From positions 1 through 64,000 of the forward strand of contig QFQR01000007.1 of NCBI GenBank assembly GCA_003243275.1: a stretch of DNA of 64,000 nucleotides, in the 5' to 3' direction. The notes beneath the pieces were generated by a model, which made no database searches, was not told where the DNA came from, and saw nothing but the letters and a program-made list of their open reading frames with translations. Below are positions 54,925-63,543 of the stretch, one piece after another. Numbering within the stretch: the first letter of the stretch is position 1; each line of letters opens with the position of its first letter. The translations under genes were made by a program, and so were the position numbers. Source of the DNA: Leifsonia xyli. GTDB lineage: Bacteria; Actinomycetota; Actinomycetes; Actinomycetales; Microbacteriaceae.

Positions 54925-56368
54925 AGCTGAGGTCGAGCAGTTCCACGGTGCCGGCGCCGTCGTATTCGACCGTCAGCGGATGCTCGCCCTCGACCTCGAG
55001 TCGCACCGAGTCGGAGCGCCACCGCGCCGACGCCGTGATCGGCAGCTCGGCGCGCGCATCCCCGGCACCGATGCGGAGGGTGCCGTTCCCGGTGCCGCGG
55101 CTGCGGAACGTCACCGTCGTCGCCCCGGTGAAGGCGAAATCGCGCCAACTGATCCGGGTTCCGGAGGTGACACCGCCGAGGTAGCGGTCGTGGTCGTCGT
55201 GCGTGATGATCGGCATCCGGCGTCGGGCGCGCACGTGCGGCATCCGGCCGTCACCGAGAGTCGCGCACAGCACCGCGGGGTAGCTGCCGGATGCCGGAAG
55301 CGCGCCGCCGTTCAACCCCGATGTGCTGACCGGCACCTGCGGGATCGTGCCGTCGGGGAGGATCTCGATCGGCTCCGCACAGGCCTGTCGCCGATGGATC
55401 AGGCCGTGGGTGTTGCGGTGGTAGAACACGTACCAGCGGCCGTCGATCTGCTCGATGCCGCCGTGGTTGGTGGCCGTGTAGTTGAGGCGGTCCTTCGGCT
55501 TCCGTCCCCGGTAGCCGATGTCGCCCCCCGAGACGATCGTCCCGCGGAAGACGAAGTCGCGGTCGGGGTGACGGCTCGTGGCATAGCAGAGCTCGCGCGA
55601 GTTGAAGGAGGAGTAGACGAAGTAGTAGGTGTCGTCGATCTTGCGGATCGAGCTGCCCTCCCAGAACGCGTGGCCGGCGAAGCCGGTGCCCCTCGTGCGG
55701 CTGGGGATGATGCGGCGCGGCGTGGAGGTGACGGTGAGCATGTCGTCGTCGAGTTCGACGGTGATGGCCCCCTGCACGCCGTCATACCGGGCGATGTCGG
55801 CGACCGACTTGTGGAACATGCCGGCCTGCACCCGGCGGTGCAGCGGGGCGGCGAGCTTCGCGAGCGGCATGTCCTCGAAGGGGTAGCACATGCCGTAGTA
55901 GAGCCGGATCTGCCCGTCGTCGTCGATCACGGCGGGATCGAACAGCACGTACTCGCTGAACGGCGTCCCGTCGGGATTGCGCACCACGCCCAGGTAGTCG
56001 TAGCTGCCGTCGGGCTCGTCGCTGACGGCGACGCTGATCGGGCCCCAATACCCGCGGCGGCCCCCCTCCCCGGCCATGCAGTAGTAGAGATAGAAGCGGC
56101 CGTCGCGGCCTTGCACCACGTCGGGCGCGTAGAGGTACTCGCGCCCGAGCGCGTACTGCGGATCCTGTGAGGCGCGGTAGTTGACGCCGCGGGAGGTCCA
56201 GGCGGAGAGGTCGTCAACGGGCGCGGAGTAGAACTCGTAGTCGAGGGCGCAGTAGGTGGTGCCGTTCTCGTCGTCGTGCGATCCGAAGAGGTACACGCGG
56301 TCGCCGAAGACGTGCGGCTCGCCGTCGGGGATGTAGACGTCCAGCGGCAGGAAGGGGTTCACGGCCAC
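54917..56368 (-). CDS. Glycoside hydrolase family 43 protein with C-terminal carbohydrate-binding-like domain
   Basis: 483 aa. The five-bladed beta-propeller pattern of GH43 is clear: PDGEPHVFGDRVYLFGSHD, YLYAPDVVQGRDGRFYLYYC, YVLFDPAVIDDDGQIRLYYG and FWEGSSIRKIDDTYYFVYSS (Glu of the acid). Residues about 365-483 form a beta-sandwich like CBM6. GH43 enzymes cleave arabinofuranosides and xylosides. No signal peptide, so it probably acts on imported oligosaccharides. Start is GTG 56368, or GTG 56362. The 253-nt gap upstream holds its promoter. Confidence 0.87.
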   Translation of the reverse strand: MAVNPFLPLDVYIPDGEPHVFGDRVYLFGSHDDENGTTYCALDYEFYSAPVDDLSAWTSRGVNYRASQDPQYALGREYLYAPDVVQGRDGRFYLYYCMAGEGGRRGYWGPISVAVSDEPDGSYDYLGVVRNPDGTPFSEYVLFDPAVIDDDGQIRLYYGMCYPFEDMPLAKLAAPLHRRVQAGMFHKSVADIARYDGVQGAITVELDDDMLTVTSTPRRIIPSRTRGTGFAGHAFWEGSSIRKIDDTYYFVYSSFNSRELCYATSRHPDRDFVFRGTIVSGGDIGYRGRKPKDRLNYTATNHGGIEQIDGRWYVFYHRNTHGLIHRRQACAEPIEILPDGTIPQVPVSTSGLNGGALPASGSYPAVLCATLGDGRMPHVRARRRMPIITHDDHDRYLGGVTSGTRISWRDFAFTGATTVTFRSRGTGNGTLRIGAGDARAELPITASARWRSDSVRLEVEGEHPLTVEYDGAGTVELLDLSFS

Positions 56369-56621
56369 GCCCTCGGGCGACGCGGATCCCTCGTCGAGGT
56401 TCGGGGATGTCGGGGAAATCGGCTGCCGTCCTCTCTGACGCCGTCACGTTTCTGCTCGCCCCAGTATCGCTTGCGCGCGCTAGTTGGGCAAACGGACGAT
56501 GCCATCCCTGAACCCGGAGCGAGCCGGCCGGGAACAGGCGGCGGTGCTCGCCGCTGCCCCACAGGGCGAAAGTCGCGCCGGAGTCCTGAGCCGCGGCGGG
56601 ATCCGCGGCTAGGGTTGCCGC

Positions 56622-57104
56622 GTGGCCGCCATCCGCCCCGTCCGCGTGCTCGTCGCGCGGTTCACTCGCACGCGCTTCTTCCGGCGCTACGGGCCGCGGA
56701 TGATGCCCCCGCTCGAGAGTTTCGCGGCACGCCTCACGGGCGGTCGCCTGGGTCCGCTCAGCGGCGTCGTCGTGCCCTCGCTCACACTGCACACGATCGG
56801 CGCGAGATCGGGGGAGCCTCGCGAGACGCGGCTCATGTGCTGCCCGCTCGACGACGGGGTCATCTACGTCACGGGATCCAACTTCGCGCGCCCGGAGCAT
56901 CCCGCCTGGACCTGGAACCTGCTCGCGCATCCGGATGCCGAGATCGACTACCGGGGGGAGCGGCGCCTGGTGCGCGCCGAACTCGTCACCGACGAGGAGC
57001 GCGACGAGACCTGGCGCATCCTCGAGGAGAACTGGCCCGGATACCGCGGCTACGAACGGGCCTCGGGTCGCGTGCTGCGCGTGTTCCGGCTCGTTCCCCG
57101 CTGA
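56622..57104 (+). CDS. Deazaflavin (F420)-dependent nitroreductase-family protein
   Basis: 160 aa. The segment LTLHTIGARSGEPRETRLMC, followed by GSNFARPEHPAWTWNLLAHPDAEI, is the hallmark of the DDN/F420-H2-dependent reductase family (split beta-barrel). M. tuberculosis Ddn activates nitroimidazoles; the natural role is quinone or other reduction. F420 use is inferred from family. GTG 56622 start. Confidence 0.9.
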   Translation: MAAIRPVRVLVARFTRTRFFRRYGPRMMPPLESFAARLTGGRLGPLSGVVVPSLTLHTIGARSGEPRETRLMCCPLDDGVIYVTGSNFARPEHPAWTWNLLAHPDAEIDYRGERRLVRAELVTDEERDETWRILEENWPGYRGYERASGRVLRVFRLVPR

Positions 57105-57135
57105 ACGCGGCCGCGAGGAGCGAGCCCCGACGCGC

Positions 57136-58470
57136 TCAGCGCGAGCCGTTCCGCCACAGCGAGTCGGGGGTTCCCGGGATCAGCCGCCGCCACAGCCTCC
57201 CGCGGTCCGGCTCGGCGAGAGCTGCCGGAAGCTCCACCGTGAAGTTCTCGATGCCGCGTGCGCCCGAGCGGACCGCGCGATACACGGCGGTGCCGATGAG
57301 CACCCCGAGGGCGATGCCCAGGATGCCGCTGAGCGCGCCCCAGAACCCGTCGAAGGTCGAACCCGCACCGACGGCCTCCGTCAGCCCGATGAGGCTGGAG
57401 GCGCCGGGCACCAGGAGCCAGAACGCGGGGAGGAAGGTGAGCTGCGCGGGGGCGCCGCGGCGCAGGGACTCGACCCAGAGCACGAAGGGGGTCACGACGA
57501 GCGCGCCGGTGAACCCGCCGAGCGTCGGCCCGAGGAGCGCGCCGCCCAGGCTCTGGCCGAGGGAGGCGACGACGAGGGCGAGCACGACCCAGCCGAGGGT
57601 CGCACCCGGCGCCGAGAAGTGCAGGTAGTTGCCGATCGCGAGCAGGGCGATCCCGACGACCGACGCCCACCACGGGAACCGATCCACCGACAGCGCCTCG
57701 TAGCGGTAGTCGGCGACGCCCATCACCGCTCCCGCCGCGACGATGCCGAAGCTCAGCAGAGCGAGCGCGACCATGCCCTGCACGAGCCGAGCCGATCCCG
57801 ACACCGCTTGACCGGTGGCGAGTTCGCGCGTTCCCGTGGTGAGCATCCCGCCGGGGAGGAAGGTGATGAGCGGCGCGATGAGCATCACGAGCGGGTTGCC
57901 GAGACCGAGCTGCTCCGAGATCCAGAACACGATCAGCGCGCACACGAACGCCGCGACGACGGGGAAGATCAGCTGGAGCGCGGGGGAGCGCACGAGCTTC
58001 AGCAGACCGATCAGCAGACCGAGCCCGAAGGCGATCAGCATCCCCTCCCAGCTCGGGTAGAGCAGCAGCGAGAGAGCCGCGGTCAGGATGGCGTGGCCGA
58101 GTGTGCGCACCGGCCAGCCGAACCTCGGCCGCTGCGCACCGATCTCGTTGAGCTCGCGGATCCCGTCCGCCGGATCGATCGCCGCCCGTTCGGCGCTCTT
58201 CAGGAGCTTGTAGAGCGCCGCGATCTGGTCGAAGCGGAACGCGACCACCGACCCGTCGCGCACCATCCCGCGCCCCTGGATCACCCCGTCGACCTGCACG
58301 AGCACCACGGTCGGCAGCACGATGAACTCGGTGTCGCGTACCGCGTAGGCATCCGCGACGCGCGCGAGCGTCGACTTCACCGAGTCCACACTCTCCTGCG
58401 ACGCGATCATCGCGCCGCCGATGCCCAGCAGGAATTGGCGGAGGACGGCGGAGTTCTGCTTCTCGGTCAC
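57136..58470 (-). CDS. Threonine/serine exporter family protein (ThrE)
   Basis: 444 aa. An N-terminal soluble ThrE domain (FLLGIGGAMIASQESVDSVKSTLARVADAYA, residues about 10-150) precedes about ten TM helices in two sets (about 155-290 and 295-415). Corynebacterium ThrE exports threonine and serine using proton motive force. Fusion of both halves in one chain is normal for actinobacteria. Confidence 0.9.
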   Translation of the reverse strand: MTEKQNSAVLRQFLLGIGGAMIASQESVDSVKSTLARVADAYAVRDTEFIVLPTVVLVQVDGVIQGRGMVRDGSVVAFRFDQIAALYKLLKSAERAAIDPADGIRELNEIGAQRPRFGWPVRTLGHAILTAALSLLLYPSWEGMLIAFGLGLLIGLLKLVRSPALQLIFPVVAAFVCALIVFWISEQLGLGNPLVMLIAPLITFLPGGMLTTGTRELATGQAVSGSARLVQGMVALALLSFGIVAAGAVMGVADYRYEALSVDRFPWWASVVGIALLAIGNYLHFSAPGATLGWVVLALVVASLGQSLGGALLGPTLGGFTGALVVTPFVLWVESLRRGAPAQLTFLPAFWLLVPGASSLIGLTEAVGAGSTFDGFWGALSGILGIALGVLIGTAVYRAVRSGARGIENFTVELPAALAEPDRGRLWRRLIPGTPDSLWRNGSR

Positions 58471-58500
58471 CTCAGTCGCCCAGCCGCCCCACCGTCGTCG

Positions 58501-58782
58501 TCAGCGCGCGAGGGAGTCCGCGCGCTCGGGATGTGCGTCGAACCACTGCGCGACGTACCAGCAGCTCGGGGTGATCTTCCGCCCGGCGCGCTCGACGTCG
58601 TCCACGGCGAACTCGACGAGCTGGGCTGCGTACCCGTGGCCACGCTGATTCGGCACCGTCACGGTGTGGTGGAACACGACGCTCGGGCCTTGGTCGCGGT
58701 ACTCGAGCACGCTCACGATCGTGCCATCCTGCCGCAGGGTGTAACGGTGGGCATCCGGCTCGTGCGCCAACTGGATGGTCAT
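58501..58782 (-). CDS. Small GNAT-like N-acetyltransferase (YjdJ/GNAT_acetyltr_2 type)
   Basis: 93 aa. The acetyl-CoA loop is VPNQRGHGYAAQLVEFAV and the end ITPSCWYVAQWFDAHPERADSL is typical of this short family. ATG 58782; the gene ends 30 nt before ThrE begins. Substrate unknown. Confidence 0.88.
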   Translation of the reverse strand: MTIQLAHEPDAHRYTLRQDGTIVSVLEYRDQGPSVVFHHTVTVPNQRGHGYAAQLVEFAVDDVERAGRKITPSCWYVAQWFDAHPERADSLAR

Positions 58783-58822
58783 GCGCCCAGCGTAGGCCGG
58801 ATGTCGCTCGTAGGCTGGTCGG

Positions 58823-59308
58823 GTGAGCATCCGTGACATCCCCCTGACGACCATCGATGGCGAGAGCGCGACGCTCGCCGACTTCGGAGACGGGGCGGTG
58901 ATGGTCGTGAACGTCGCCTCGCGCTGCGGCCTCACGCCGCAGTACGAGAAGCTCGAGCAGTTGCAGAAGGAGTACGCGGACCGCGGGCTCACCGTCGTCG
59001 GGTTCCCGTGCAACCAGTTCCTCGGCCAGGAGCCCGGCTCCGCCGAGGACATCAAGGAGTTCTGCTCGACGAGCTACGGGGTCACGTTCCCGCTCATGGA
59101 GAAGACGCAGGTGAACGGGCGCCACAAGCATCCGCTCTACGCGAAACTGCACGAGGTGCGGGATGCGAACGGCAAGGCGGGGCGCGTCACCTGGAACTTC
59201 GAGAAGTTCCTGATCGCCCCCGACGGCACCGTCACCCGGTTCCGCCCGAAGACGGAGCCCGACGACCCGAGCGTCATCGCCGCGATCGAGCAGGCGCTTC
59301 CGCGGTAG
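58823..59308 (+). CDS. Glutathione peroxidase family thiol peroxidase
   Basis: 161 aa. Peroxidatic C35 in VASRCGLTPQY, the GFPCNQF motif with a probable resolving Cys, and WNFEKFLI carrying the active-site Trp/Asn. Actinobacteria lack glutathione, so the electron donor is more likely thioredoxin or mycothiol-linked. GTG 58823, divergent from the acetyltransferase. Confidence 0.93.
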   Translation: MSIRDIPLTTIDGESATLADFGDGAVMVVNVASRCGLTPQYEKLEQLQKEYADRGLTVVGFPCNQFLGQEPGSAEDIKEFCSTSYGVTFPLMEKTQVNGRHKHPLYAKLHEVRDANGKAGRVTWNFEKFLIAPDGTVTRFRPKTEPDDPSVIAAIEQALPR

Positions 59309-59343
59309 CGCACACCGTCGGGGCGCGGGGTCAGGGCGCGGCG

Positions 59344-59712
59344 TCAGTGGCCGCGCAACCGCTCGATCTCGCGGCGATCGCGTTTGGTCGGGCGTCCGGC
59401 ACCGCGCTCGCGGAGCGCGAACACCGTGCGCTCCTCACGCGGAGGCGGCGCGGGCGTCAGATCGTCGAAGGCGGCAGCCGCGAGCGGCGCGCTCACCCGC
59501 TTGACGAGCAGTTGCCGCACCACGAGAACGCGCGCACCGTGTGGGGTCACGACCCGCACCTCCATACCCGGACGCACCGTCTGGGCGGGTTTGGCGGTTT
59601 CGCCCGCGATCTTCACGTGGCCCGCCTTGCACAGCGCCGTGGCGGCGGATCGCGACTTCGTCACCCGCACCGCCCACAGCCAGGCGTCGACGCGCACGCC
59701 GGCGTCAGCCAT
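59344..59712 (-). CDS. S4-domain RNA-binding protein (HslR/Hsp15-like)
   Basis: 122 aa. S4 domain VRVDAWLWAVRVTKSRSAATALCKAGHVKI (residues 6-35), followed by a charged tail rich in Arg and Pro that ends PTKRDRREIERLRG. Hsp15 rescues stalled 50S subunits carrying peptidyl-tRNA. Assigned by domain layout. Confidence 0.9.
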   Translation of the reverse strand: MADAGVRVDAWLWAVRVTKSRSAATALCKAGHVKIAGETAKPAQTVRPGMEVRVVTPHGARVLVVRQLLVKRVSAPLAAAAFDDLTPAPPPREERTVFALRERGAGRPTKRDRREIERLRGH

Positions 59713-59791
59713 GGCGATGCTCCCGCGCGGTGCGCGCGATGCTGCGGGTCATGCCGAGCAGCCTACGCGCGCGCCCGCATAGGCTGGGGGC

Positions 59792-60301
59792 ATGACCGGG
59801 GCCCCGCACGATCCGCGCGCCCGGCGCCCGCACGGCCCCGGCGATGCCTGGGTCGACGGGTCGGAGGGACGCTACTGGGGGCGCTTCGGCGCGGCGGGCC
59901 TCCTGCTCGCCCACCCGGATGCCGGTGTGCTGCTGCAGTTGCGCGCCGAGTGGAGCCATCTCGGCGGCACCTGGGGGATCCCGGGCGGCGCGCGGCACGA
60001 CGAGCACGAGACGGCGGTCCACGCGGCCCTGCGCGAGGCGCAGGAGGAGGCGGGGGTTCCGCCGGAGCGGGTGCGGGTGCTCGGCACCGCGGTCTGGGAC
60101 CTCGGCTACTGGTCGTACACGACGGTCTACGCCCGCGCGCTCGACTTCTTCGAGCCGGTCATCGGAGACGCGGAGAGCGTCGCGCTGCGCTGGGTCCCGT
60201 TCGCCGACGTCGAGCAGCTGCCGCTGCATCCGGGGCTCGCCGCGGCCTGGCCGCCCGCCCGCTCGGCCCTCGCCGAGCTCGACCCCGAGCTCGTGGGCTG
60301 A
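59792..60301 (+). CDS. Nudix hydrolase
   Basis: 169 aa. Nudix box GGARHDEHETAVHAALREAQEEAGV. Upstream DAGVLLQLRAEWSHLGGTWGIPGG is typical of MutT-like housecleaning enzymes. Substrate not predictable. Confidence 0.9.
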   Translation: MTGAPHDPRARRPHGPGDAWVDGSEGRYWGRFGAAGLLLAHPDAGVLLQLRAEWSHLGGTWGIPGGARHDEHETAVHAALREAQEEAGVPPERVRVLGTAVWDLGYWSYTTVYARALDFFEPVIGDAESVALRWVPFADVEQLPLHPGLAAAWPPARSALAELDPELVG

Positions 60302-60308
60302 GCCGCTC

Positions 60309-60797
60309 TCAGGCGTTCAGGAGTGCGGCGTCGGTGTCGGCGTTCTCGGCGTTCGCGTCCTCGGCGAGGGAGGCTTTCCAGGCCACGAGGCTGCGCACCG
60401 TCTCGGACTCGTCGGCGGCGAGCTGCTCCATGACATCCGTCGGCACGAAATAGTTCACGGCCACCCAGCCGCGCACCGTCGGCGAGTCGTCGTGCGCGAG
60501 CTCGCGGAGCACCTCGCAGGGCGTCGCCGTGTTGCGTGCGACCACGGCCCGCACCCCCTCGTCGGGGTCGCGCGCGAGCTCCCCGTACAGCTCGACCGGG
60601 GCGTGGTAGGAGCTCGCCGCTGCCTCACGGATCTTGGGATTGGCATCCGTGGCCAGCAGGCGCAGCCGACGCAGCTTCGAGTCGGTCACCGGGGGAGCGG
60701 GATGCCGTGCGGCGACCTCCTCGGGCGTGAGCATGCTCGGTGCGAGCGCCGCGAGCTGTGCGCGCTGGGCCGGGGTGTTGAAGCGGATGCACGACAT
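60309..60797 (-). CDS. HEAT/leucine-rich-variant repeat protein
   Basis: 162 aa. After a 35-residue lead, repeats of about 23 residues occur (LATDANPKIREAAASSYHAP, LARDPDEGVRAVVARNTATP, LAHDDSPTVRGWVAVNYFVP, LAADESETVRSLVAW), the LRV/HEAT type of helical scaffold. Likely protein-protein binding; partner unknown. Confidence 0.82.
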   Translation of the reverse strand: MSCIRFNTPAQRAQLAALAPSMLTPEEVAARHPAPPVTDSKLRRLRLLATDANPKIREAAASSYHAPVELYGELARDPDEGVRAVVARNTATPCEVLRELAHDDSPTVRGWVAVNYFVPTDVMEQLAADESETVRSLVAWKASLAEDANAENADTDAALLNA

Positions 60798-60910
60798 CCG
60801 TCCACGCTAGCCCCGTCGACCGGCGCGGGGCCGCTCGTGATGACGGCGAGTCCGCACCCTGCCGGAAACCGGTCGAGATCCGCGACGTCGCGCGGGGAGG
60901 GATCGAGCCC

Positions 60911-61150
60911 TCAGGAGACGCGGCGCAGCACCGGCTCGACGTGGCGCACGGCGCTGTCGAAGACGCCGTTCTGCGCACGGCGCAGCACGCGCTCGTGCTC
61001 GAGGGAGTGCAGCCGGGGGTCGCTCAGCACCGAGATCGGCGGGATCTCCGCGTTCGACGGGTCGACAGACCACGCCCGGTACTCGAGCAGGCGGGCGGCG
61101 ATGACGCGGGCGCGTCGTGCAGCGAAGCGATTCACCGTCCCCCCAATCAT
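60911..61150 (-). CDS. Small hypothetical protein
   Basis: 79 aa, Arg-rich (NRFAARRARVIAARLLEYRAW), with SVLSDPRLHSLEHERVLRRAQ. No family recognised. ATG 61150 has no strong ribosome site; an in-frame GTG at 61135 is an alternative. The 113 nt between it and the LRV gene hold nothing visible. Confidence 0.5.
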   Translation of the reverse strand: MIGGTVNRFAARRARVIAARLLEYRAWSVDPSNAEIPPISVLSDPRLHSLEHERVLRRAQNGVFDSAVRHVEPVLRRVS

Positions 61151-61260
61151 CGTCCGGCGGAATCGAGATCAGGATACGCGCGGTACCGGGAGAACGGCGG
61201 GAGATCGGGCGAACTTCACCCGAATTGGGGGTGTCTGCTTCGGGGACGGTCAGCTGCCGC

Positions 61261-61716
61261 TCAGCGGCCGGAGCCATCCCGCCCTGTGGGCTCCGTGCCG
61301 CCCGTCAGCACCTCGAGCGCCCGGCGGAGGGCCGTGCTCGAGGTGGTCACCGTGTAGGGGAAATAGACCACCTCGACGCCGACCGCCGCGAACTCGCGCT
61401 CCAGACGGAGGCCCTTCTCGGTGCCGCGCCAGTCGTCGCCCTTGAAGAAGATGTCGAATCGCAACTCGCGCCAGGTGTCCAGCTTGTCGGGCACCACCTC
61501 GGCGTGCACCTGGTCGACGTAGCGCACGCTCTGGACGATCTGGAGGCGCTCGGCGAGCGGGATCACCGGCGCGCGACCCTTGCTCGCGACGAGCATCTCG
61601 TCCGAGACGACCCCGGCGATGAGGTGGTCGCACGCGCCCCTGGCATGCTTGAGGATGTTGAGGTGACCGATGTGGAACAGGTCGTACGCGCCAGCCGCGT
61701 AGCCGGTTCGTGTCAT
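61261..61716 (-). CDS. Cytidylyltransferase-family protein (glycerol-3-phosphate cytidylyltransferase-like)
   Basis: 151 aa. H15-I-G-H18 in AAGAYDLFHIGHLNIL and the TTSSTALRR end are the nucleotidyltransferase HxGH and ISTT-like motifs. TagD makes CDP-glycerol for teichoic-acid-like polymers. GAAGGAG precedes ATG 61716. It neighbours glycosyltransferases, which supports a role in a surface polymer. Confidence 0.88.
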   Translation of the reverse strand: MTRTGYAAGAYDLFHIGHLNILKHARGACDHLIAGVVSDEMLVASKGRAPVIPLAERLQIVQSVRYVDQVHAEVVPDKLDTWRELRFDIFFKGDDWRGTEKGLRLEREFAAVGVEVVYFPYTVTTSSTALRRALEVLTGGTEPTGRDGSGR

Positions 61717-61769
61717 GGTGTCGCTCCTTCGGGTGCGGGGAACGGGCCGCCGTCGATGGACATCGGATA

Positions 61770-62810
61770 CTAACCCATCGACCGCGAGGTTCCGAGGGAT
61801 TCTCGTGCAATGCGGCCGATCTGCTCGCACAGCAGCGCCGTCGTGAACTCCGCCTCCACCCGCGCCCGCCCGGCGGCCCCCTGCCGCGCCGCGGCATCGG
61901 GATCCTCGAGCGCGGCGAGGATCGCCTCGCTCAGCGCCCCCGCATCCGCCCCGGGGACGAGCCTCCCTGTGCGCCCGTCGTCGACGTAGTCCCGGAACCC
62001 CGGCGTCTCGGTGGCCACCACCGGTCGCCCCGTCGACATGGCTTCGAGGGCGACGGTCATCCCGGAGACGTGCAGATTCGGATGCGTCGCGAGCGCGACC
62101 ACGCTCGCCCGGCCGTACAGGGCCCGCAGCTCCGCGTGCGGCATCCGCGGAAGAGTTCGCACCCCGTCCGGGACGGGAAGATCCCCCGCGCCCTGCACCA
62201 CGAGATCCGCGTCGGGACGCGCCAGATGCACGAGCGCGAGCGCCGCGAACAGGGTCGCGGTGTCGCGGTCGCGGTCACGACCCGCAGACATCACGAGCGG
62301 GCGTTCCGGGTAGGGCTGCGCGGCGAAGAACCGGTGGTCGATCCCGAAGCGGATGGTGTGGACGGTCGGGCCGTCGGCGCCGACGAGCTCGATCAGCGGA
62401 TCGTGCTGCGCCCGACTCAGCACCCAGAGCGCATCCATGCGGCGCAGCAGGCGGCGGATCGACGGCACCGCCTCGGAGCCGCGCGCCGCGAGGTCGGTCA
62501 GCCAGATCACCCCGCCTACGCGTGCCGCGTGGCGGGTGGTGAGCACCGAGCGGGCGGATGCGTTCTCGTCCCAGGTGACGCCGACCGCGTCGTCGGGGGT
62601 GGCGGGCGCCGGGATCCCGAGGCGCGCCCGGAGCTTCTCGGCCGCCGTCGCCTGGCGAAGTCGCTCGAGCTGCAACTCGCCCACGGCCGTCAACCCGTCG
62701 AGCCCATAGGGCAGTCGGCTCGGCACCTCGCCGAGGGCGTGACGACGCTCCCAGTCGGGTGCGTCCAGCTCCGTGCCGAAGCCGAGCGCGATCCTGGGGC
62801 GATCCGGCAT
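61770..62810 (-). CDS. Glycosyltransferase (GT-B, family 4-like)
   Basis: 346 aa. The C-terminal donor half shows RPLVMSAGRDRDRDTATLFAAL, then MPHAELRALYGRASVVALATHPNLHVSGMTVALEAMSTGRPVVAT, the E-x7-E region of GT4 enzymes. No signal or TM. It ends 53 nt before the cytidylyltransferase gene. Acceptor unknown. Confidence 0.85.
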   Translation of the reverse strand: MPDRPRIALGFGTELDAPDWERRHALGEVPSRLPYGLDGLTAVGELQLERLRQATAAEKLRARLGIPAPATPDDAVGVTWDENASARSVLTTRHAARVGGVIWLTDLAARGSEAVPSIRRLLRRMDALWVLSRAQHDPLIELVGADGPTVHTIRFGIDHRFFAAQPYPERPLVMSAGRDRDRDTATLFAALALVHLARPDADLVVQGAGDLPVPDGVRTLPRMPHAELRALYGRASVVALATHPNLHVSGMTVALEAMSTGRPVVATETPGFRDYVDDGRTGRLVPGADAGALSEAILAALEDPDAAARQGAAGRARVEAEFTTALLCEQIGRIARESLGTSRSMG

Positions 62811-62886
62811 GCTGCCACGCTATCGGGTGTGCGGACGCCGAAGCGCCGGCTGCTAGCATGACCGCACCGATCGGAGGGATGACACG

Positions 62887-63531
62887 GTGGATCGACTCGC
62901 ACGATCGGACATCCTCGTCGTCTGCACGGCGAACGTCTGCCGCTCGCCGCTCGCCGAGTACGTCCTGCAGGAGCTGCTGCGCGGCACCCGCGGATTCGAG
63001 TCGGTCGCGATCGGGAGCGTCGGGGTGAAGCCCGTGCGGAACGGGCGGATGTGCGAGCTCGCGGAGGCCTCGCTCACGGGCACCAACGCGGAGCCGTTCG
63101 CGCGCGCGCACAAGTCGCTGAGCGCGACGCCCACCCGTCTCGGCAACGCCACCCTCATCCTCACCGCCTCGCGTTCGAACCGGGCCGCGATCGCGCGCAT
63201 CCTGCCGCAGGCGCGGCCGCGTACCTTCACGATCACCGAGGCGATCGCCCTCGGCCAGGGGTTCTCGCCCGAGGGGGAGACCGGCGTCGACGCGGTGCGC
63301 GCCTTCGCCCGCTATCTCGACGCGCGGCGCGGACTCGCGGCCCCGGTCGCGCCGAGCGGCGTCCGCAGCTGGTTCTCCCGGGCGAGCGACCCGTGGTCCA
63401 TCGCCGACGGGCACAATCTCGGAGCCAAGCAGCACGCGCGCACGATCAGCGAGGTGCGGTCTCGCGTCACGACGCTCGGCGGCATCCTGGTCGAGGGTGC
63501 GCGCTCCTCGAGCGCCGCCCGCGCGAGCTGA
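62887..63531 (+). CDS. Low-molecular-weight protein tyrosine phosphatase family protein
   Basis: 214 aa. The P-loop C13-TANVC-R19-S20 (Cx5R) is intact. D168-P-W in WFSRASDPWSIADGH may be the general acid in place of the usual DPY. The protein is about 60 residues longer than standard LMW-PTPs, the extra lying before this Asp. LMW-PTPs in polysaccharide clusters dephosphorylate the BY-kinase. GTG 62887 has GGAGGG upstream. Confidence 0.87.
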   Translation: MDRLARSDILVVCTANVCRSPLAEYVLQELLRGTRGFESVAIGSVGVKPVRNGRMCELAEASLTGTNAEPFARAHKSLSATPTRLGNATLILTASRSNRAAIARILPQARPRTFTITEAIALGQGFSPEGETGVDAVRAFARYLDARRGLAAPVAPSGVRSWFSRASDPWSIADGHNLGAKQHARTISEVRSRVTTLGGILVEGARSSSAARAS

Positions 63532-63543
63532 GACGCGGGCGGC